The position numbers and the translations under genes are program-made. From Pandoraea horticolens (GTDB taxonomy: Bacteria > Pseudomonadota > Gammaproteobacteria > Burkholderiales > Burkholderiaceae): 64,000 nucleotides of DNA. Under the pieces are notes generated by a model. It had not been told where the DNA came from and searched no databases. It saw only the letters and a program-made list of their open reading frames with translations. Positions 18,713-26,289 of this stretch are shown piece by piece (the first letter of the stretch is position 1; each line of letters begins with the position of its first letter). The stretch covers positions 434,001 to 498,000 of the forward strand of contig NZ_CABPSM010000002.1 in assembly GCF_902459555.1 (NCBI RefSeq), in the 5' to 3' direction.

Positions 18713-19348
18713 TCAGACACGCAGCATCGGTGTGAGGATGTCCTCGGTGTGCGCTGTATTGACGGGCAGCGACGGTACCGGTGCCCCCGGCACGGCGGCT
18801 TCGTCTTGCGACGCTTCGAGGTGTACGCCGAACGCCCCTGCACGACGGTCTTCGAAGAAGAAGCGCAGGGTCTTCGCCACGGTCGGGAAGGCGATCTCGT
18901 CCCAAGGGATCTCGTCTTCCGAAAACAGGGCGACTTCGAGGCTCTCTTCGCCGGCGGCGAACTGCGGCTCGCACATCTGTGCCAGATAGAAGATATGAAC
19001 CTGATTCACATGCGGTACGTTGAGCAGCGAGAAGAGGGCGCCGACTTCGACGACGGCGCCGGCTTCTTCGAGTGTCTCGCGAGCGGCAGCCTGTGACGTC
19101 GTCTCGCCAATTTCCATGAAGCCTGCGGGTAGCGTCCAGTAACCGAGACGCGGCTCGATGGCGCGTTTGCAAAGCAGCACCTGATCGCCCCACACAGGCA
19201 CTGTGCCGAGCACGTTGCGCGGGTTCTGATAGTGGATGGTGCCGCAATGGGTGCAGACATGCCGCTCGCGATTATCGCCGGGCGGAATGCGCAACTCGAC
19301 CGGGTGGCCGCAGGCGGAACAGAATTGGATGAGAGGACGTCGGTTCAT
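18713..19348 (-). CDS. NUDIX hydrolase with N-terminal zinc ribbon
   Basis: Predicted nucleoside-diphosphate-linked hydrolase of 211 residues. A zinc ribbon of two Cys pairs (FCSACGHPVEL and VCTHCGTIHYQ) occupies residues 8-36. The NUDIX box GFMEIGETTSQAAARETLEE continues AGA and fits Gx5Ex7REUxEExGU. The zinc ribbon plus NUDIX layout resembles NudC-like and ADP-ribose pyrophosphatase-like proteins, but the substrate is not determinable. The start MNRRPLIQFCSACG at 19348 is chosen because the ribbon begins there. Confidence 0.9.
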   Translation of the reverse strand: MNRRPLIQFCSACGHPVELRIPPGDNRERHVCTHCGTIHYQNPRNVLGTVPVWGDQVLLCKRAIEPRLGYWTLPAGFMEIGETTSQAAARETLEEAGAVVEVGALFSLLNVPHVNQVHIFYLAQMCEPQFAAGEESLEVALFSEDEIPWDEIAFPTVAKTLRFFFEDRRAGAFGVHLEASQDEAAVPGAPVPSLPVNTAHTEDILTPMLRV

Positions 19349-19487
19349 GGTTGCTGCGAGTGTATCATCGGCAACGCACGCTGTGCGGCAAGGCCAACGG
19401 CGCGTTGGGGTAACCCGTGTTGAGGCACATGTGACGGTTTTCCCTCGGCTCCCAGACCTGCGCCAGAAAAATAATCGGTCAGTTATG

Positions 19488-19516
19488 TTGCACTGCGATG
19501 GCAATTGCCATATAAT
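19488..19516 (+). promoter_or_regulatory. Promoter of tRNA-fMet
   Basis: -35 TTGCAC (19488-19493) and consensus -10 TATAAT (19511-19516) with 17-bp spacing. The predicted start lies about 8 bases before the mature tRNA. Confidence 0.85.
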
Positions 19517-19529
19517 TCAATTCTTCAGA

Positions 19530-19606
19530 CGCGGGGTGGAGCAGTCTGGCAGCTCGTCGGGCTCATAACCCGAAGGTCACAGGTTCAAATCCTGTCCCCG
19601 CAACCA
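19530..19606 (+). tRNA. tRNA-fMet (CAT), initiator
   Basis: 77-base cloverleaf including encoded CCA. Anticodon CAT is at 19564-19566 in the loop CTCATAA, and the anticodon stem carries three G:C pairs (GGG/CCC). Position 1 is C and its partner at 72 is A, unpaired, which is the hallmark of bacterial initiator tRNA. Confidence 0.97.
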
Positions 19607-19613
19607 AATTCGA

Positions 19614-19645
19614 AAGCCTGATTTCTACAAGAAATCAGGCTTTTT
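19614..19645 (+). terminator. Terminator after tRNA-fMet
   Basis: Perfect 13-bp stem AAGCCTGATTTCT / AGAAATCAGGCTT with a 3-base loop, followed by T5. Confidence 0.92.
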
Positions 19646-19720
19646 GCGTTTTGCCTCCGTCGCGCATTTTTGTGATGGGTGCGCGTGCGCGTCTCTCGAC
19701 ATATCCACTTGCGGGTTTCC

Positions 19721-20185
19721 ATGTCAGGCATCTTCACCACGAACGAAAAGGAATTCGACGCCATCGTTGAGCTTTGGGAGGTATCCGTGCGCGCGACGCA
19801 CGATTTCCTGGGCGACGCCGATATCGCCTGGCTGCGCCCGCGCATTCGTCATGACTATCTGGGGGCGGTCACGCTGCGCGTATTTCGTGACGACGCTGGC
19901 GCCCTTCGCGGTTTTCTGGGGGTGACGCAGGGCAATGTGGAGATGTTGTTTGTTGCGCCCGACGTGCGCAGACAAGGCATCGGCGCTGCGTTGCTAGCCT
20001 ATGCCGTGCGTGAACTGGGTTGCACGAGTGTTGACGTGAACGAGCAGAACCCGCAGGCGCTGGCGTTCTATCTGCGCGAAGGGTTCGAGGTGATGGGGCG
20101 ATCGGAACTCGACGGGCAGGGCCGCCCGTTCCCGCTGCTACACATGCGGCTCGCTAGCGCGAAGCCGGTAGCAGGCGCTGTTTGA
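19721..20185 (+). CDS. GNAT family N-acetyltransferase, YjaB-like
   Basis: Acetyl-CoA-dependent N-acetyltransferase of 154 residues. The acetyl-CoA loop is VAPDVRRQGIGAALLAYAV, followed by VDVNEQNPQALAFYLREGFE. The segment VRATHDFLGDADI and the ending GRSELDGQGRPFPLLHMRL closely resemble E. coli YjaB. An upstream in-frame ATG at 19679 exists, but the ATG at 19721 matches the family N-terminus better. Its 3' end overlaps the convergent eamA gene by 32 bases. The physiological substrate is unknown. Confidence 0.87.
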   Translation: MSGIFTTNEKEFDAIVELWEVSVRATHDFLGDADIAWLRPRIRHDYLGAVTLRVFRDDAGALRGFLGVTQGNVEMLFVAPDVRRQGIGAALLAYAVRELGCTSVDVNEQNPQALAFYLREGFEVMGRSELDGQGRPFPLLHMRLASAKPVAGAV

Positions 20186-21038
20186 TCTTCGCGCCGAAGA
20201 CGTTCACCACGAGGCCGGTCATCACCAGTGCGGCCCCTGCGATTTGTGCTTCGGCCAGTTGTTCGTCGAGCAGCAGCGCGGCGGATGCAAGGCCGATGAT
20301 CGGCACGAGCAGCGAGAACGGCGCGACCTGACTGGCGGGGTAGCGCGTCATCAGGCGGCCCCACAGCGAATAGCCGACGAGCGTTGCGATGAAGGCGAGA
20401 TAGGCGATGGCGAAGATCGAGGCCGCGGAGATATGCGACAGCGAGTTGGCGATTTGCTGCGGGCCTTCGAACCAATAAGAGAGCAGCGCGAACGGAATCG
20501 GCGGAATCAGGCTGGCCCAGACCACGAGGCCGACGAGATCGACATTGCCGATCTTTTTCGTGATGACGTTGCCTGTCGCCCAGCTAAGCGACGCGCAGAG
20601 CGTGAGCACGAAACCGAGTGGCGTCATCGCGCCGCCGCCGTGCATGCCGATGACTGCGAGGCCCGCTGCTGCGATGAGCAGGCCGAAGACGTTCTGCGCG
20701 CGAAAGCGTTCTCCGAGGTACAGCACAGCGAGCCCCAACGTGAAGAACGCCTGCGCCTGAAGCACGAGTGACGCGAGGCCGGCGGGCATACCGACGTACA
20801 TCGCGGTAAACAACAGTGCGAATTGCCCGAACGAAATCGTGATGCCGTAGGCGATCAGCCAGCGCCAGGGCACCTGCGGACGTTTGACAAAGAAGATCGC
20901 AGGGAAGGCGGCGAGCAGGAATCGGAGGGCGCCCAGCAACATCGGCGGCACGCCATGCAGGCCGACCTTGATGACGACGAAGTTCACGCCCCAGGCGAGT
21001 ACGACGATAAGTGCCTGCAACAGATCCTTCGGTGCCAT
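20154..21038 (-). CDS. eamA: O-acetylserine/cysteine exporter EamA-like
   Basis: Inner-membrane exporter of 294 residues with ten predicted helices. It matches E. coli EamA (YdeD) along its length: VVLAWGVNFVVIKVGLHGVP, RFLLAAFPAIFFVKRPQVP, GMPAGLASLVLQAQAFFTLG and SLLVPIIGLASAALLLDEQL are shared blocks. The expected function is export of cysteine-pathway metabolites. The start at 21038 follows AAGGAG with eight bases of spacing. Confidence 0.88.
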   Translation of the reverse strand: MAPKDLLQALIVVLAWGVNFVVIKVGLHGVPPMLLGALRFLLAAFPAIFFVKRPQVPWRWLIAYGITISFGQFALLFTAMYVGMPAGLASLVLQAQAFFTLGLAVLYLGERFRAQNVFGLLIAAAGLAVIGMHGGGAMTPLGFVLTLCASLSWATGNVITKKIGNVDLVGLVVWASLIPPIPFALLSYWFEGPQQIANSLSHISAASIFAIAYLAFIATLVGYSLWGRLMTRYPASQVAPFSLLVPIIGLASAALLLDEQLAEAQIAGAALVMTGLVVNVFGAKIKQRLLPASR

Positions 21039-21268
21039 GCCGGTGTCTCCTTGTGCTGCATCGAGGTTATTGGAGGAAGGCGAAAGTGTACTCCTGGGGC
21101 GTCGACGTGTCGCGTGGAAAACCGGGGCCACGGCTTGTGGGGCAGGGCTCATGCGGTTTGCCCCGTCCGGGCGGGTGTCGAGGGCATGACGTATACTTCG
21201 TGTTTTGTTGATGAAGAGACGCCGTCTTGCCAGGACAAGATGGCGTTTGCCGTATCTGAGGAAATTGC

Positions 21269-22282
21269 ATGAGATTGCCTGCCCGCCGCGTCAGTGTCGC
21301 GCCGATGATGGATTGGACGGATTCGAGCTGTCGCGTCTTTCATCGCCAGCTTTCGCGCCATACGTGGCTGTATACCGAGATGGTCACGACCGGTGCGCTG
21401 CTGCACGGCGACGTCGCGCGCCATCTCGACTTCGATGCCGTGGAGCATCCCGTTGCGCTACAGCTTGGCGGCAGTGAGCCGCAGGATCTCGCGCGCGCTG
21501 CGACGCTGGGCGAGCAGTGGGGGTATGACGAGATCAACCTGAACTGCGGTTGTCCGTCGGAGCGCGTGCAGCGCGGTGCGTTCGGCGCTTGTCTGATGGC
21601 CGAGCCGGAACTGGTGGCCGACTGCGTGAAAGCGATGCGCGACGTGGTGCAGGTGCCGGTGACGGTCAAGCATCGCATCGGGATCGACGACGTCGAGTCG
21701 TTCTCGTTCGTCGAGGACTTCGTTGGCAAGATTGCAGAGGCCGGTTGCACGACGTTCATCGTTCATGCGCGCAATGCCATTCTGAAGGGATTGAGCCCGA
21801 AGGAGAATCGCGAGATTCCGCCGCTCAAGTACGACTATGCGTATCGTCTCAAGCAAGTCTTCCCACAGCTCGAAATTCTGATTAACGGCGGTGTGAAGAC
21901 GCTCGATGAAGTCGAACTGCATTTGCAGCATGTCGACGGTGTGATGCTGGGCCGGGAGGCGTATCACAATCCCTACGTACTGGCGCACGTCGACGCGCGC
22001 TTCTATGGCGACACGTCGCCGGTGAAATCACGCGAGGAAGTGGAAGACGCGCTGATCGAGTACGCCGCGGCGCAAGTGGAGAAGGGCAAGTATCTTGGCG
22101 CGATCACGCGTCATGCGTTGGGTCTGTATCGAGGTGTGCCGGGCGCGCGTGGGTGGCGTCGTGTGCTATCCGATCCGAAGCGTCTGAAGGCGGGTATCGG
22201 CGCGTTCGAAGAGGCGCGTGAGCAGTTGCGTGCGGGCGCGGTTTCCGAGCGAGACGATGCGGAGTCGTTCGCAGCAGCGTGA
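21269..22282 (+). CDS. dusA: tRNA-dihydrouridine(20/20a) synthase
   Basis: FMN/NADPH enzyme that reduces U20 and U20a in the tRNA D-loop. The 337 residues begin RRVSVAPMMDWTDSSCRVFH, with YTEMVTTGALLHGD, the catalytic Cys in NLNCGCPSERVQRGAFGACL, VKHRIGIDD, and FIVHARNAILKGLSPKENRE, the DusA-specific block. Length and N-terminus are normal. It lies just upstream of tRNA-His, whose 3' end is the island attachment site. Confidence 0.96.
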   Translation: MRLPARRVSVAPMMDWTDSSCRVFHRQLSRHTWLYTEMVTTGALLHGDVARHLDFDAVEHPVALQLGGSEPQDLARAATLGEQWGYDEINLNCGCPSERVQRGAFGACLMAEPELVADCVKAMRDVVQVPVTVKHRIGIDDVESFSFVEDFVGKIAEAGCTTFIVHARNAILKGLSPKENREIPPLKYDYAYRLKQVFPQLEILINGGVKTLDEVELHLQHVDGVMLGREAYHNPYVLAHVDARFYGDTSPVKSREEVEDALIEYAAAQVEKGKYLGAITRHALGLYRGVPGARGWRRVLSDPKRLKAGIGAFEEAREQLRAGAVSERDDAESFAAA

Positions 22283-22395
22283 TCCTGGGGCGGCGAACGA
22301 ACGTGCTTTGCGAGCGTTTGCCGCGTTAGATGACGATGTCGCGCATCGATCGTGCACGAGAGCGAAGAAATATTTCGAAGCAGTGAAAAAAGTGC

Positions 22396-22425
22396 TTGGC
22401 AACGCAATAAAAACGTCGCTATAAT
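22396..22425 (+). promoter_or_regulatory. Promoter of tRNA-His
   Basis: -35 TTGGCA (22396-22401) and consensus -10 TATAAT (22420-22425), 18-bp spacer, 42 bases before the tRNA. Confidence 0.75.
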
Positions 22426-22467
22426 CTTGTTTCTGTTCAGCAAGCAAGTCAAGTTGCTGATCACGGC

Positions 22468-22544
22468 GGTGGCCGTAGCTCAGTTGGTAGAGTCCTGGAT
22501 TGTGATTCCAGTCGTCGTGGGTTCGAGTCCCATCGGTCACCCCA
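22468..22544 (+). tRNA. tRNA-His (GTG)
   Basis: 77-base tRNA including the extra 5' G(-1) that pairs with C73, typical of tRNA-His, and an encoded CCA. The 8-bp acceptor is GGTGGCCG / CGGTCACC with one G-T pair. Anticodon GTG is at 22502-22504. Its 3' 42 bases are the left copy of a 45-bp attachment repeat; the gene is intact after integration. Confidence 0.96.
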
Positions 22545-22547
22545 AAA
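22503..22547 (+). repeat. Left attachment repeat (attL-like) inside tRNA-His
   Basis: 45 bases from the anticodon loop through the acceptor stem, CCA and three further A. They are identical to 29983-30027 in the same orientation. A tRNA 3' end as attachment core is standard for tyrosine integrases. Confidence 0.9.
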
Positions 22548-22610
22548 CTCCTTGTTTTTCCCGGTAATAACCACTTCGTTTTTCAACGAAATCCCCGTTT
22601 GTCAATTTGC

Positions 22611-22905
22611 TCACTTCGTCGGTGACGCCTTTTTCACGCGTCTGCGATCGTAGTACCGCATCGTTGTGCCCGGGTCTGCGTGTGCCGCAAAGTCGAACAC
22701 GTCCGCCTCTCGGCGCTCGAGCTTTTCTGTGATCGCCCCAGGTCTTCCGTCGTTCAGCGTGAAGTACGCTGGGTGGCCGGTGATCAGATATGACGCTCGC
22801 TTCTCCGGATCACCCCATTCCGCTCGCACTGCTCGATCGAACGACGCGATCCATGCAAACTGCACACCCTGCCGTACACACCCCCAACCGCTGCGCGTGT
22901 AACCG
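22611..22905 (-). pseudogene. Tyrosine integrase remnant (C-terminus only)
   Basis: The minus-strand frame, open from a stop near 22906, reads RSGWGCVRQGVQFAWIASFD ... FDFAAHADPGTTMRYYDRRR. The second part is the C-terminal catalytic block of phage-type integrases (HxDPxTTxRYY, including the nucleophile Tyr). Only about 95 residues survive. The arm-binding, core-binding and Arg-Lys-His catalytic parts are missing, and no good start codon exists (only GTG at 22865). Its position against the tRNA is where an island integrase is expected. Confidence 0.75.
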
Positions 22906-23086
22906 CATCACTCAAATGGTGGATGCGCAGATTGGGTCTTGCATGCGAAGCTCGCCGTGGAGCGGTTAATGGCTCTGCTCGGTTTTCGAGCCGCTCTATG
23001 TGCAAGCTGTTGAAATTCGTCTGCTAATTGCCCTACAAATCGCGACCGTTCATTCCACAAGAATCAAAACTTCTACGGGGAAATGC

Positions 23087-23368
23087 ATGTTCAAATCAAC
23101 GATTGCGGCACTGTGTCTTCTCGGTTGCTCCGCGGCATTTGCTGCGTCCGACGCTCAAATGATCGCGCCTCCGCCCATTCCCGAGCCACACAAGCCCCCG
23201 CCTATTTCAACAAGCTCCGTAGTACCGCTCGGAATGACGCCGAGCGGTAATGCTGGTGGCGCGATGGTTGCGTATATAGACACAGCTTCGAACCGATTGA
23301 TCACATGTCTTGTGTGGTTTTCAAACGGGAAGCCGAAGCCGGACTGTTCAGTGACTGCAGCCCCCTAA
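23087..23368 (+). CDS. Small exported protein, possibly lipoprotein; unknown function
   Basis: A 93-residue product beginning MFKSTIAALCLLGCSAAFAA, a signal peptide that could be cut either at the lipobox LLGC or after AFA. The mature part is Pro-rich (PPPIPEPHKPPPI) and then has a short region with two Cys (LITCLVWFSNGKPKPDC) that may form a disulfide. ACGGGG ends six bases before the ATG. I recognise no family. Confidence 0.6.
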   Translation: MFKSTIAALCLLGCSAAFAASDAQMIAPPPIPEPHKPPPISTSSVVPLGMTPSGNAGGAMVAYIDTASNRLITCLVWFSNGKPKPDCSVTAAP

Positions 23369-23655
23369 TTCCATCGCTCACCCTCAAGAGAGCAGACCCG
23401 AGATCCTGATCAGATCGGGGAAGAGGGATACGGGCTATTTATCGCCGCCGCGCCGACGCGGATCTGCTCACTTGAAGGTGCTTTGGCTTCCACCGAGCGG
23501 CCAGCCTGGGGTAAGCGATTGTCTACTCTGCAAGGCCCACCGCCGGCATGCCTAACGCCGTTGCCAAGCGTCTCATGAGCGAAATGTAGTAGACGAAACT
23601 TGGGCAGGCCGTAGTCTATGGACGGTGCCTATCCATTTTCAAAAAAGGAGCTGTC
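23369..23655. other. Intergenic region in the island, nothing recognised
   Basis: About 290 bases without a supported gene. The last bases (AAAAAAGGAG, 23641-23650) form the ribosome-binding site of the next gene. Confidence 0.4.
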
Positions 23656-24180
23656 ATGCCGATCTTAAGAACTGGCCATGATGTCCGAGCGTATGCACGA
23701 AACCATGACGGCGGCTCTCTCCGCGATCAGCGCGCTGAGGACACCAAAATCGTTCGCAACATAGTTCACGATTTCTCGGGGAATGTATTTTTCCTTGAAC
23801 GGGTGAGGTCGGCGATCTTGTATCTACACCGGCAGTTGAATTTCGGTGCGGGTCATGTGTCGTTAAGCTCCTCAGTATCTGCTTTTCTTGCCGGAACGGC
23901 GGAGCCTTCACCTGATAATGAACAGCTGGAACGCATGTCAGCGGCCCTCATTCGCCTGTGCACCCGCCGCCATGCCACATTTGACAAGATCTTCTATGGC
24001 GAATCACACCTTCCGTGCCACATCACCGAAATCCTGAGAGATGTGACGGACTTAGTGAGTGTTGCTCACAGCCAGTCAGTGACAGAGTGGCACGGAGCCT
24101 CTTTAGAAGCGCCGTTGGCTGAACTGGCCGGAAGTTACGAAAGTTCGCTTGAGGAGCAACACGGTGCTGATCTGCATTGA
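23656..24180 (+). CDS. Unknown island protein, C-terminus set by IS insertion
   Basis: A 174-residue soluble, mainly helical protein with a good ribosome-binding site (AAGGAG, five bases before ATG). There is no signal peptide or membrane segment. Segments such as VRSAILYLHRQLNFG and AALIRLCTRRHATFDKIFYG look like a folded helical domain, but I recognise no family. Its stop codon TGA (24178-24180) coincides with the first three bases of the adjacent IS3-type terminal repeat. The reading frame therefore seems to have been cut by the insertion, and the original protein was probably longer. GC content is lower than the host genome. Confidence 0.6.
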   Translation: MPILRTGHDVRAYARNHDGGSLRDQRAEDTKIVRNIVHDFSGNVFFLERVRSAILYLHRQLNFGAGHVSLSSSVSAFLAGTAEPSPDNEQLERMSAALIRLCTRRHATFDKIFYGESHLPCHITEILRDVTDLVSVAHSQSVTEWHGASLEAPLAELAGSYESSLEEQHGADLH

Positions 24181-24248
24181 GAAATCCGGACCACCTGGAA
24201 TGTTCGTCTTTCGGCAAACTTTACCCTTGGAAAAAGGAGGGGTTTGCC

Positions 24249-24530
24249 ATGAAACGCAAGCGCTTTTCAGTCGAACAGATTGTGGCGGTACTGAAGCAAG
24301 CGGAATTGGGCGTGCCGGTCGCCGATCTCATCCGGCACGTCGGTATTTCTGAACAGACGTTCTACCGATGGAAAAAGCAATATGCCGGTATGCAGTCCGA
24401 TCAGGTGCGCGAACTCAAACAGTTGCAGGAAGAGAACGCACGGCTCAAGAGGTTGGTTGCTGAGCTAAGTCTGGACAAGGCCATTCTGCAGGACATCGCC
24501 TCAAAAAATGTATGGTCCGGCCCGCGCTGA
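24249..24530 (+). CDS. IS3-family transposase OrfA
   Basis: DNA-binding subunit of 93 residues. It has the helix-turn-helix FSVEQIVAVLKQAELGVPVA ... VGISEQTFYRWKKQY, then a leucine-zipper region (LKQLQEENARLKRLVAELSL). The start follows AAGGAGGGG. OrfB overlaps in the -1 frame, and a slippery A-AAA-AAT sits at 24503-24509 just before the overlap, where a programmed -1 shift would make the OrfAB transposase. Confidence 0.92.
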   Translation: MKRKRFSVEQIVAVLKQAELGVPVADLIRHVGISEQTFYRWKKQYAGMQSDQVRELKQLQEENARLKRLVAELSLDKAILQDIASKNVWSGPR

Positions 24531-25354
24531 GGAAAGACGTGGTGGATTACGTGATAAGCCACTATGGATTAACGATGAGGCGGGCCTGTCGGCTAGTCAA
24601 GCAACCCCGCAGCGTGCAGTATTACCAAAGCGTGAAAGACCCTCGGCCGGCGCTCCGTGCACGCATGCGAGAGCTTGCCTATACGCGGGTGCGTTACGGC
24701 TACCGGCGTGTACACGTGCTGCTACGGCGCGAAGGCTGGCAGTTGGGCCGGGATCAGGCATACCGGCTGTACTGCGAAGAGCAACTGCAGTTACGCTCAA
24801 AACTGCCCAAGCGACGCAAGATGGTCGTCACCCGTGTGCAGAAGATTGTGCCAGGCAAACCGAACGACGCCTGGAGTATGGATTTCGTCTCAGACCAACT
24901 CGCAGACGGGTCGAAGTTCCGCACATTGACGGTCGTGGACGTGTTTACGAAAGAAGCGCTGGCCATCGAAGTCGGACAGCGGTTGAGGGGCGAGCATGTG
25001 GTGTCGGCACTCAATCGTATCGCTGCCAGGCGCGGCGCCCCACGACATATTTTCGTGGACAACGGCAGCGAATTTTCCGGGCGCTTGCTCGACATGTGGG
25101 CGTATCACCACATGTCGAGAATTGACTTCAGTCGCCCGGGAAAGCCGACGGATAATTGCCACATTGAGACGTTTAACGGATCATTCCGCGACGAATGTTT
25201 GAACTTGCATTGGTTCGAGATGCTGCACGAAGCAAAGGCGATCATCGAAGCGTGGCGCCAGGACGATAACGAGAGTCGGCCTCACTCAGCTCTCAAAGAG
25301 CTGGCACCAGCCGAATTCGCCCGACAACTGGTGTTTTTACCCGGGGCAGCTTGA
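24512..25354 (+). CDS. IS3-family transposase OrfB (DDE integrase)
   Basis: Catalytic part, 280 residues. It has an HTH_21 segment (LAYTRVRYGYRRVHVLLRRE) and an rve integrase core with the DDE triad: Asp in WSMDFVSD, Asp in IFVDNGSEF, and Glu in HIETFNGSFRDECLN, followed by the conserved Lys/Arg region (YDDNESRPHSALKE-like). It is intact, so the element may still be active. It lies in the -1 frame relative to OrfA. Confidence 0.94.
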   Translation: MVRPALRKDVVDYVISHYGLTMRRACRLVKQPRSVQYYQSVKDPRPALRARMRELAYTRVRYGYRRVHVLLRREGWQLGRDQAYRLYCEEQLQLRSKLPKRRKMVVTRVQKIVPGKPNDAWSMDFVSDQLADGSKFRTLTVVDVFTKEALAIEVGQRLRGEHVVSALNRIAARRGAPRHIFVDNGSEFSGRLLDMWAYHHMSRIDFSRPGKPTDNCHIETFNGSFRDECLNLHWFEMLHEAKAIIEAWRQDDNESRPHSALKELAPAEFARQLVFLPGAA

Positions 25355-25452
25355 CCCGCAACGCCGAAAAACTCGCTCTAGATTTGGTCCGGAGAACCCA
25401 AGCGGATCAGACTGCGAAAACACTATTGTTCCAATCGGAATGGAGTCGTCCT

Positions 25453-25929
25453 ATGGGAATGCATCGAAAGGTTGCGTATGCGCTCACCGCTGCCTTGACC
25501 TGCCTGACGGGGTTCACCCTGCACGTACTGGACGTGGACATCTTGGAAAAATGGCTCGCTGGTCAGCCGATGGGGCCGAGTTATTCCCTGTCCGTGACCC
25601 TTTTGGCTGCGCTCACGTCGATCGAAGTGGGTATCGGGCTGGTTCTGTTATATGGACTCATTCGCCCGATGTTGAAGCGGCAAAGTCTGATTGCGCGTGG
25701 CTTGGTGATGGCATTGCTGCTACTGGCGAGCCAGGGTCGCTTGCTCAGGCAACTCGTAATGGACCAGGTAGTTGGTGGTCTGGCGTGGCAAGGGCTGATT
25801 CGCGACTTGGTCCCTTGGCTGATCTGGATGGTGATGTGTCTGGTTCTGGTGTGGGCCTATGAGCGGTTTATTCAGCTCAAGGCCGTCCGGTCAAGTTTCG
25901 CGTCGGGCACTCACCCGGTTTCGGAATGA
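25453..25929 (+). CDS. Small integral membrane protein, unknown function
   Basis: 158 residues with four hydrophobic helices (VAYALTAALTCLTGFTLHVL, SLSVTLLAALTSIEVGIGLV, LIARGLVMALLLLASQG, LVPWLIWMVMCLVLVWAYE). The ATG at 25453 follows TGGAG; an upstream TTG start at 25351 would begin inside the IS element and is rejected. The gene starts 52 bases outside the right IS end, so an IS-derived promoter is possible. No family is recognised. Confidence 0.6.
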   Translation: MGMHRKVAYALTAALTCLTGFTLHVLDVDILEKWLAGQPMGPSYSLSVTLLAALTSIEVGIGLVLLYGLIRPMLKRQSLIARGLVMALLLLASQGRLLRQLVMDQVVGGLAWQGLIRDLVPWLIWMVMCLVLVWAYERFIQLKAVRSSFASGTHPVSE

Positions 25930-25999
25930 GATGCGCTGTCTACTATTGGGGAGCGGGAAAGGCGTGATTCATCCGTCTTGCACGCTGGATTTCGGGGCA

Positions 26000-26031
26000 G
26001 GGGAGCAATGAAACAGGGAAGTCAGTTAAGC
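26000..26031 (+). repeat. Inverted duplication, copy 1
   Basis: 32 bases matching the reverse complement of 28319-28350 at 31 of 32 positions. In one frame it encodes GAMKQGSQLS, a near copy of GAMEQGSQLS in the 54-residue product at 28301-28465. It is therefore a leftover of a second copy of that gene. Confidence 0.8.
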
Positions 26032-26085
26032 TCGAACGCGCCTGAGACGTAAAGTTTCCGGAGGATGCCGCCTGCAGGGGACGTG

Positions 26086-26289
26086 CTATGCCCCTCCGGG
26101 TAGACGAGTGAGGGTTCGATAGACGGTTGGGCGGGAAACGGAAAACAACTCGGCCAGATCGCTGACGGAATGATTGCCATCGTCATGCAGTCGACATAAT
26201 TCCTTTTGCTGTTTGATGGAAAGCTTGGGTCGCTTTCCCCGCAGTTTTCCCTTGGCGCGTGCGATGGCCATGCCTTCGCGGGTGCGCAT
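26086..26289 (-). pseudogene. Serine resolvase/invertase remnant (C-terminus)
   Basis: 67 codons ending in a Hin/TnpR-type DNA-binding tail: RTREGMAIARAKGKLRGKRP, then a helix-turn-helix (SVSDLAELFSVSRPTVYRTL). The catalytic N-terminal domain with the nucleophile Ser is missing; the sequence switches directly into transposase on the other strand at 26290. This is the resolvase half of a Tn3-family element fused by deletion to the transposase gene. Confidence 0.8.

Larger units (their letters stand above)
24178..25400 (+). mobile_element. IS3-family insertion sequence (IS407-like group)
   Basis: Two overlapping transposase frames flanked by imperfect inverted ends: left TGAGAAATCCGGACCACC (24178-24195), and right, read inward from 25400, TGGGTTCTCCGGACCAAA. 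The core TCCGGACCA is shared. No direct target duplication is seen (left flank GCAT, right flank AGCG), so one end may have been altered or the boundary may be off by a few bases. Confidence 0.75.

Noticed and set aside
22668-22902. Plus-strand frame over the integrase remnant
   Set aside because: The minus strand has the recognisable integrase C-terminus; the plus frame is its shadow.
25440-25862. Alternative plus frame over the four-helix membrane protein
   Set aside because: Composition is unstructured, while the other frame gives four clean hydrophobic helices.
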